Shown here: positions 5,638 through 9,709 of the stretch, piece by piece
Position numbering within the stretch: position 1 is the first letter of the stretch
Layout of the letters: each line of letters begins with the position of its first letter
Source of the DNA: an uncultured Oscillospiraceae bacterium
GTDB lineage: Bacteria; Bacillota; Clostridia; Oscillospirales; Oscillospiraceae
DNA: 9,709 bases
NCBI GenBank assembly: GCA_934636305.1
Contig: CAKUAM010000077.1
Span: forward strand, 1-9,709
Reading direction: 5' to 3'
Notes under the pieces: generated by a model
Seen by the model: the letters and a program-made list of their open reading frames with translations, nothing else
Told to the model about the DNA's origin: nothing
Databases searched by the model: none
Position numbers and translations under genes: made by a program

Positions 5638-6867
5638 ATGACGCTTCGAGATACCGCCAATCAGATCATCACCAGTGCAATCCGCGCTGTCCAGCCGGAT
5701 GCCGCCGTCCAGCGTGCGCTTACAGGCTTCTCCTGCACCGGGCACGTTGTCCTCATTGCCATCGGCAAGGCCGCGTGGTCAATGGCAAACGCTGCATATC
5801 AGGCTCTTGGTCAGAAAATCTCTTCCGGCGCAGTCATAACAAAATATGGGCACAGTCAGGGTGCGATCGGTGACCTGCAGATCCTCGAGGCTGGGCACCC
5901 AATACCTGACGAAAACAGCGTGCGCGCGGCGCAGACTGCGCTGGCGCTGACGGATCATCTGTCGTCGAAGGACTGTGTGCTGTTTCTCATCTCCGGCGGC
6001 GGCTCCGCACTGTTTGAGTCCCCGCTTGTGCCGCTTGCGGAGACAGAGGACATTACAAAGCAGTTGCTTGCCTGCGGCGCGGACATTGTGGAGATGAACA
6101 CCATCCGCAAGCGTCTTTCCGCTGTCAAGGGCGGTCGCTTCGCGCTCCACTGCCAGCCTGCGTCTGTCTATTCCGTCATTCTGTCCGACATCATTGGCGA
6201 TCCGCTGGACATGATCGCCTCCGGGCCTGCCTACCCTGACAGCAGCACCTGCCAGCAGGCATTGACCATCGCCGAAAAATACAAGCTCCGTCTGTCAGAC
6301 GCAGCGAAGGCGTGCCTTGCGCAGGAGACGCCGAAGTCGCTTCCAAACGTCACATCGCATATAACCGGGAGTGTCCGTGAGCTCTGTGCTGCCGCCGAAC
6401 AGACTGTCCGTTCACTTGGCTACTCCTGCATCCCCCTCACCGATTGTCTGTGCTGTGAAGCGCGCGAGGCGGGACGCTTTCTGGCAAGCATTGCTAAAAC
6501 ATATGCCGGCGCTTCACGTCCGCTTGCGTTCCTGGCTGGCGGCGAGACAGTCGTCCACCTGACCGGCCATGGGCGCGGCGGACGCAATCAGGAGCTTGCG
6601 CTCGCCGCAGCAGAAGGAATTTCCGGGCTTTCAGAGGCTGCCATATTCTCGTTCGGCTCTGACGGTACTGACGGTCCAACGGACGCGGCGGGCGGTTACG
6701 TCGATCAGGACAGCCTTACTGCATTGCGAACGGCGGGAATAGACCCCGACGATATTCTGCAGCGGAACGATGCCTATCCTGCCCTTGCAAAGATCGGCGG
6801 GCTGATCATGACCGGGCCCACCGGCACAAATGTCAATGATCTGGCTGTTCTTCTGCTTGCGCGCTGA
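5638..6867 (+). CDS. Glycerate 2-kinase, DUF4147/MOFRL family
   Basis: The 409-residue protein has the two-part architecture of type II glycerate kinases (GckA/TtuD-like), which phosphorylate D-glycerate with ATP to 2-phosphoglycerate for entry into lower glycolysis. The N-terminal DUF4147 domain shows VVLIAIGKAAWSMANAA (about 36-52), LEAGHPIPDENS, LISGGGSALFESP (about 117-129) and NTIRKRLSAVKGGR; then comes SDIIGDPLDMIASGPAYPD. The C-terminal MOFRL domain shows GGETVVHLTGHGRGGRNQE, SFGSDGTDGPTDAAGG and TGPTGTNVNDLAVLL. The ATG follows GAAAGGA (5622-5628), 24 bases after the regulator's stop, so the two genes are one operon under operator O2. Its presence implies that the regulated pathway yields glycerate, for example from a sugar acid or via tartronate semialdehyde or hydroxypyruvate. 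Confidence 0.95.
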   Translation: MTLRDTANQIITSAIRAVQPDAAVQRALTGFSCTGHVVLIAIGKAAWSMANAAYQALGQKISSGAVITKYGHSQGAIGDLQILEAGHPIPDENSVRAAQTALALTDHLSSKDCVLFLISGGGSALFESPLVPLAETEDITKQLLACGADIVEMNTIRKRLSAVKGGRFALHCQPASVYSVILSDIIGDPLDMIASGPAYPDSSTCQQALTIAEKYKLRLSDAAKACLAQETPKSLPNVTSHITGSVRELCAAAEQTVRSLGYSCIPLTDCLCCEAREAGRFLASIAKTYAGASRPLAFLAGGETVVHLTGHGRGGRNQELALAAAEGISGLSEAAIFSFGSDGTDGPTDAAGGYVDQDSLTALRTAGIDPDDILQRNDAYPALAKIGGLIMTGPTGTNVNDLAVLLLAR

Positions 6868-6885
6868 CGCACTGCTATTTTTCGT

Positions 6886-6939
6886 AAAAAGCACCCGACT
6901 CTACCGCGTCATTCGACCGGCGCAATGGGGTCGGGTTTT
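6886..6939. terminator. Bidirectional terminator-like hairpin after the glycerate kinase
   Basis: ACCCGAC (6893-6899) pairs with GTCGGGT (6930-6936) over a 30-nt loop that holds further GC-rich pairing. It is followed on plus by TTTT (6936-6939) and preceded by AAAAA (6886-6890), which gives a U-tract on the minus strand. It lies 18 bases after the kinase stop. The long loop makes it weaker than the other terminators here. Confidence 0.65.
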
Positions 6940-7176
6940 CATATGTCAGAGAGTCGCTTCTTCCGCAGCAGGTCAAACCGTGTGCCGTCGGCAGGCGTTC
7001 TCGATCATGGTCACGTGCAAAGTACTCAGCCAGCGCGATCTGCTCGAGCGCAGGCGCGTTTTTCCGCAGGAAGCAGCCGTGAAACAGAACGCGGCGCTTT
7101 TCCACTGCCGCAGCGTGGGAAAGCGTGGGCAGCTTGCATCCGAACGTGCTATGTGATACTCTGAGCACACAAACGC
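6940..7176. other. Intergenic stretch, possibly decayed minus-strand coding DNA
   Basis: No intact gene is supported. On the minus strand, short coding-like runs occur in different frames, including ALEQIALAEYFARD (one frame) and ADGTRFDLLRKKRLSDI (another, ending in TGA just before the minus-strand U-tract of the 6886-6939 hairpin). This could be a gene with several indels, but no family is recognisable. I see no convincing promoter for the radical SAM gene; TTGCAT (7134-7139) with GATACT (7155-7160) has only a 15-bp spacer. Confidence 0.25.
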
Positions 7177-7188
7177 AGGAGGAACGAT

Positions 7189-8037
7189 ATGCTTTCCAGG
7201 ATCTATCTTGAAATTACTAACGTCTGCAACCGAAGCTGCGCGTTCTGTCCCGGTACGCAGCGTCCGGCGCGGACGATGCGGCCGGAGGAATTTTCGCTAC
7301 TGGCGGCAAAGCTCCGACCGCATGCGGACTATCTGTATCTGCATGTGATGGGCGAGCCGCTGGTGCACCCGCAGTTGGAGGAAATTCTGGCGTGCGCCGG
7401 AAGGCTGGGCTTCCGCGTGGTGCTCACGACGAACGGAACGCTACTCCCGGCGCGACAGCAGACGCTGCTGGATGCGCCGTGCCTGCACAAGGTGCACGTC
7501 AGCCTGCATTCGTTTGAGGCAAGTGACGCCGGAAATTTCGAGGCGTATCTGGACGGCTGTACGGCGTTCGGTCTTGCGGCATCAAAGCGCAGCGTGCTGG
7601 TCAACTATCGCCTGTGGAATCTGGACGGCGCGGAGCAGAGCGGTCTGAACCGCCGGAACGAAGAGCTCCTGCTGGCGCTGCACCGGGTCTTCCCGGACGC
7701 GTGGCAGCGGAACACATGGGGCTGGCGTGCAGCGAAGGGCGTGTTCGTGCAGTACGGTGAGCGCTTTGACTGGCCGGAGTGGACGGCGCGCGACCGGGGC
7801 GAGGCGGGTCACTGCCGCGCACTGCGCGATCAGGCGGCGGTGCTGTGTGACGGCACAGTGGTTCCATGCTGTTTGGATCACGAAGGTGACATGGTCCTCG
7901 GCAATCTGTTCACGCAGCGCCTGGAGGAGATCCTGACCATGCCGGAGGCAGTGCGTATCCGCGCGGGCTTTGCGCAGGGAAAGCGCGTGCATCCGCTTTG
8001 CCGGAGCTGCGGCTACGCCGACCGATTTGGAACATAA
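7189..8037 (+). CDS. Radical SAM/SPASM domain protein
   Basis: The 282-residue protein has the radical SAM cluster motif CNRSCAFC (C13, C17, C20), which holds the 4Fe-4S cluster that cleaves S-adenosylmethionine, and the GEP motif at 55-57 (MGEPLVHP). LTTNG and a KVHVSLHSFEA strand follow. The C-terminal SPASM-type region carries C209, C220, C227, C228, C271 and C274 (VLCDGTVVPCCLD and LCRSCGY), a likely site for one auxiliary cluster. The CCLD and LGNL pattern is common in small SPASM proteins of unknown substrate. The start follows AGGAGGA at 7177-7183. No precursor-peptide gene is evident next to it, so a peptide-maturase role is not supported here. The gene stands alone and is GC-rich. 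The terminator at 8634-8675 lies beyond the IS remnant. Confidence 0.9.
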   Translation: MLSRIYLEITNVCNRSCAFCPGTQRPARTMRPEEFSLLAAKLRPHADYLYLHVMGEPLVHPQLEEILACAGRLGFRVVLTTNGTLLPARQQTLLDAPCLHKVHVSLHSFEASDAGNFEAYLDGCTAFGLAASKRSVLVNYRLWNLDGAEQSGLNRRNEELLLALHRVFPDAWQRNTWGWRAAKGVFVQYGERFDWPEWTARDRGEAGHCRALRDQAAVLCDGTVVPCCLDHEGDMVLGNLFTQRLEEILTMPEAVRIRAGFAQGKRVHPLCRSCGYADRFGT

Positions 8038-8082
8038 AACGGGAGGCATGAGGAATCCCCCGTATGAAGCGCTCAATGCTTC

Positions 8083-8107
8083 TGAACAGCACCCATTTGT
8101 TAGACAA
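8083..8107 (+). repeat. Left terminal inverted repeat of the IS remnant
   Basis: It is the reverse complement of 8501-8526 apart from A/T at one position and a CCC versus CCCC run. It lies 45 bases after the radical SAM stop. Confidence 0.8.
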
Positions 8108-8283
8108 ATAGCGGGATCACAGAGCGCGGTCTGAAATATCGGATCGCCGGTGGCGTTCTGGTCCTTCTTTGTCAGGAAGATCCCTTCCCCGAATACGGTC
8201 CTGTCCATTTTCAGCTTCAAGTGGATAACATCGACGCGGTCTACGAGCGCTCAAGGATATTTGTGTCCTGGAGATCACCATAA
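8104..8283 (+). pseudogene. Fragment of a glyoxalase/vicinal-oxygen-chelate-like protein inside the IS ends
   Basis: The frame is open from just inside the left inverted repeat to the TAA at 8281-8283. Its middle reads GGVLVLLCQEDPFPEYG and then VHFQLQVDNIDAVYER, the pattern of the second half of a glyoxalase/bleomycin-resistance module, in which a His or Gln in the VHF strand precedes DDIDAVYE. There is no start codon, and the frame loses family character after VYERS, close to the palindrome. The fragment is therefore truncated at both ends and non-functional. The family call rests on a short motif and is moderate. Confidence 0.45.
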
Positions 8284-8319
8284 AGCCCATTGTCCGCCCA
8301 TATGGGCGGACAATGGGCT
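8284..8319. repeat. Perfect 36-bp palindrome at the junction between the two gene fragments
   Basis: Two 18-bp arms with no spacer are centred between 8301 and 8302 (CCGCCCAT|ATGGGCGG at the core). No U-tract follows, so it is not a normal terminator. It lies exactly between the glyoxalase-like fragment and the residual transposase sequence, which suggests a fold-back or inverted-duplication junction. Confidence 0.9.
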
Positions 8320-8342
8320 GCACGAAAGCTCCCGCCGGCAAC

Positions 8343-8459
8343 GCGCTTGTGATCACTTATTTCAAACTGCCTTGCCGTTTCGCAGTAGCTCAGCTTTTCC
8401 TTCTGCATGGTTTCCGCAACCTGCTTCTTGAACTCTGCTGTATAACCTCCCTTTGGCAT
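8343..8459 (-). pseudogene. Truncated IS3-family transposase OrfA (N-terminal HTH part)
   Basis: From the ATG at 8459 the minus strand encodes MPKGGYTAEFKKQVAETMQK and then an HTH-type segment with CETARQFEISDHKRV. This is the classic N-terminus of IS3-family OrfA. The start is about 67 bp from the element end, as expected. After DHKRVAGG the frame leaves the family and runs through the palindrome to a stop at 8241. The leucine zipper and all of OrfB are missing. Confidence 0.75.
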
Positions 8460-8500
8460 AGAATAACACCCCATTTCTTAGTACAAGTATTTTATCATAC

Positions 8501-8526
8501 TTGTCTAACAAATGGGGTGCAGTTCA
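8501..8526 (-). repeat. Right terminal inverted repeat of the IS remnant
   Basis: It is the inverted counterpart of 8083-8107 and lies at the OrfA-proximal end of the element. Confidence 0.8.
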
Positions 8527-8635
8527 AGGTGACTTCCGGGCTTTTTTGCGTCCATTTTGGGAGGCGTGGCAAAAAGATGCCAAGATGGGCCTTGGCAAAT
8601 TCGGTGGATCTTCAGCTTTACCCAAGGCATTTTGA
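8527..8635 (+). pseudogene. 3' tail of an unidentified gene cut by the IS remnant
   Basis: Directly after the right inverted repeat a plus frame opens with GDFRAFLRPFWEAWQKDAKM and continues GLGKFGGSSALPKAF to a TGA at 8633-8635. The composition looks like real protein rather than a chance frame. The stop abuts the strong terminator stem that begins at 8634, as a true gene end would. No start or ribosome site is present after the IS, so the 5' part was lost or displaced. The family is not recognised. Confidence 0.45.
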
Positions 8636-8675
8636 GCCGTTTTTCCGGGAATTTTCGGGAAAACGGCTCTTTTTT
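8634..8675 (+). terminator. Intrinsic terminator
   Basis: GAGCCGTTTT (8634-8643) pairs with AAAACGGCTC (8660-8669), with inner CC/GG pairs, and is followed by six T (8670-8675). It works only on plus. It belongs to the disrupted tail at 8527-8635 and may also stop transcripts that run on from the radical SAM gene. Confidence 0.88.
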
Positions 8676-8789
8676 CTCAGCAAGGTGTAGATTTTTGACT
8701 GGCGTTTTTGCCGGTGCTGCCGGATAGATATTCCGAGTGTATGCGTCATCCTTAATATCGTTTTATGGTCTCCCGTACGGCTTCTGTTT

Positions 8790-9572
8790 TTATACTCTGT
8801 TCTTTTCGATCCATTGGACTGCAAAATCCACAAGCTCCCTCTGGCACATCAGCTTAACGGCGGTCGCTCTGCTCCGAACCGTGTTGACAGGATCCGCCGC
8901 TTCAAAGGCCTCGCTGATCCTTTCAAAATCTTCGCCATCCACAAACAGCGTTTCGTCGGCCTTCCAGATCCGTTTCCTGTTTTCGAGCGCTGCGCTGTGC
9001 TCGATGCAGGTATGCTTTCCCAGATAGTCCGCGCGCACATCCGCCAGATGCAGGGACGTATTTTTGTCGTACCCCGTGCCAAGCTGCAGGACCTTCCCGT
9101 CCAGCGCATAGAGCCTGCCGATGGGAGAGCCATCGTCAAAGATGTCGGACAGGTCATGATCCCCGGTCAGATACGCTGCGTATCTGACCCACGCGCACAC
9201 CGAGCGCACCGGGTGGTCGCTTCGAATGCTGCCCGGCATCTGCCGGAACAGCTCCGCAACAGCGCCCATCGTATTGGTAGGCGTCAGCTTTTTGTCATAA
9301 GCCGGCTAGTTGTCCCGGATGCGCTGCCAGTCCTTCGGGTCGGCTTCCCAGTGAACGCCGGTCTCCGGGTCTAAATTCTTCCACGACTACGCGGGCATCA
9401 TGATCGTTCCGTCTGCTCCGACGGCTTCCATCAGCGCCTCGATCACAGTCTGCGCGCCGCCGCAGACGTATCCCAACCGCTTCGAGGAAGTATGCACCAT
9501 CACAACGTCGCTGCGCTTCAGACCGGCTTCTTTTAACCTCTGGATGATCTCATCCTTCAGGATGACCTGCAT
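8790..9572 (-). pseudogene. AAC(3)-family aminoglycoside N-acetyltransferase-like gene with two internal TAG codons
   Basis: One uninterrupted minus frame of 261 codons runs from the ATG at 9572 to the TAA at 8790, about full length for the antibiotic N-acetyltransferase (AAC(3)/YokD) family, which transfers acetyl from acetyl-CoA to an amino group. The start follows GGGAGG (plus 9581-9586). Family segments in order are VVMVHTSSKRLGYVCGGAQT, GADGTIMMPA, SWKNLDPETGVHWE, TPTNTMGAVAELFRQ, RSDHPVRS, GYDKNTSLHLADVRADY, CIEHSA and a C-terminal RELVDFAVQWIEKNR. Codon 62 (9387-9389) and codon 89 (9306-9308) are TAG. From memory of the family these are normally Gln (PAQSW) and Trp (DNWPAY). No frameshift is present. 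It is most simply a recent pseudogene. Resistance function should not be assumed, since many chromosomal members do not confer it. Confidence 0.85.
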
Positions 9573-9622
9573 CGTAATGCCCTCCCGCTCTCATGCTGTA
9601 TCATTTTTCAGTTTTTTCGTGC

Positions 9623-9648
9623 GGTCGATTGTAAAGGTCGATTGTAAA
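9623..9648. repeat. Perfect 13-bp tandem duplication
   Basis: GGTCGATTGTAAA occurs twice without a gap (9623-9635 and 9636-9648), upstream of the acetyltransferase gene. The second copy runs into the probable IS end starting at 9643. Confidence 0.85.
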
Positions 9649-9709
9649 ATGAAGTTGGACACCTAAGAAAAAATCCATAGTGATTTTCCCCACATGGTAG
9701 AATGAAGTT
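9643..9709. mobile_element. Probable terminus of another insertion sequence (continues outside the window)
   Basis: TGTAAAATGAAGTTGGACAC (9643-9662) resembles the ends of IS3-family (IS150-group) elements, which commonly begin with TG and contain AAGTTGGACAC. A 9-base piece, AATGAAGTT, recurs in the same direction at 9701-9709, 53 bases on, and is cut by the window edge. No transposase is visible, so the assignment rests on the terminal motif only. Confidence 0.4.

Larger units (their letters stand above)
8083..8526 (-). mobile_element. Degenerate IS3-family-like element (444 bp) with terminal inverted repeats
   Basis: The left end (8083-8107, starting TGAACAGCACCC) and right end (8501-8526, ending GGGGTGCAGTTCA) are inverted repeats of about 25 bp that differ by one base and one single-base indel. 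They begin and end TG/CA as IS3-family elements do. Inside are a truncated transposase OrfA on minus, a 36-bp palindrome and a plus-strand glyoxalase-like fragment. OrfB is absent. The bases flanking the ends (CTTC left, AGGT right) do not form a target duplication. The element cannot move on its own but might be mobilised by a related transposase. Confidence 0.7.

Noticed and set aside
8048..8106. Short plus frames starting at ATG 8048 or 8063
   Set aside because: Both run into the IS end and stop within a few codons (8063) or at about 24 codons (8048). Ribosome-site spacing is poor; at most they are a lost gene's 5' stub.
7582..8220. 212-codon minus frame overlapping the radical SAM gene
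   Set aside because: It is a shadow of a GC-rich conserved gene and crosses the IS boundary; composition is not protein-like.
8078..8531. Target-site duplication of the IS remnant
   Set aside because: Flanks CTTC and AGGT do not match at 3-5 bp, so no duplication is claimed.
8579..8628. Alternative hairpins (GCCAAG/CTTGGC and GCCTTGG/CCAAGGC) before the 8634 terminator, like an attenuator
   Set aside because: They lie within a protein-like C-terminal frame and no gene follows on plus, so attenuation has no target.
8814..9374. 186-codon plus frame opposite the acetyltransferase gene
   Set aside because: The minus frame carries the family motifs across its full length; the plus frame is its shadow.
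1..9709. tRNA, rRNA, CRISPR arrays, phage structural genes
   Set aside because: I saw no cloverleaf, rRNA segment, regularly spaced repeats or phage genes on either strand by reading.

Overview
The window looks like chromosomal DNA of a Gram-positive, moderately GC-rich gut-type clostridium (Oscillospiraceae/Lachnospirales-like). The grounds are strong AGGAGG-type ribosome sites, sigma-A promoters with 17-bp spacers, short stem plus U-tract terminators, and family matches typical of Firmicutes. The species cannot be named from sequence alone.

Region 1 (1-3735, plus strand) is the end of a carbohydrate operon. It holds a sugar-isomerase/epimerase TIM barrel (5' end outside the window), a split transketolase (N- and C-terminal halves as separate genes) and a DUF362 protein with a Cys-rich tail, closed by a strong terminator. 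Spacing is tight, and the isomerase stop codon lies inside the ribosome site of the next gene.

Region 2 (3736-4610) has no intact conventional gene but is dense in signals. A plus-strand promoter and a hairpin terminator bracket about 155 nt of structured RNA. A minus-strand promoter drives a small unknown gene that is broken by one frameshift and ends at the same hairpin, which works in both directions. A divergent plus promoter serves a LacI-type regulator. Both divergent promoters carry nearly the same 14-bp palindrome just downstream of the predicted start site, with centres 212 bp apart. The simplest reading is that the regulator represses itself and the small gene.

Region 3 (4612-6939) is the regulator plus a glycerate 2-kinase (DUF4147/MOFRL type) as a two-gene operon. 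The isomerase, transketolase and glycerate kinase suggest use of an unusual sugar or sugar acid through C2-unit transfer and glycerate. The substrate is not determined by this window.

Region 4 (6940-8082) holds a radical SAM/SPASM protein, preceded by about 230 bp that may be decayed coding sequence.

Region 5 (8083-9709) is decayed accessory DNA. It contains a 444-bp IS3-like remnant with terminal inverted repeats, a truncated transposase OrfA, a 36-bp perfect palindrome and a glyoxalase-like fragment; then the 3' tail of an unidentified gene with its terminator; then a full-length AAC(3)-family acetyltransferase gene on the minus strand with two in-frame TAG codons; and finally a probable end of another insertion sequence.
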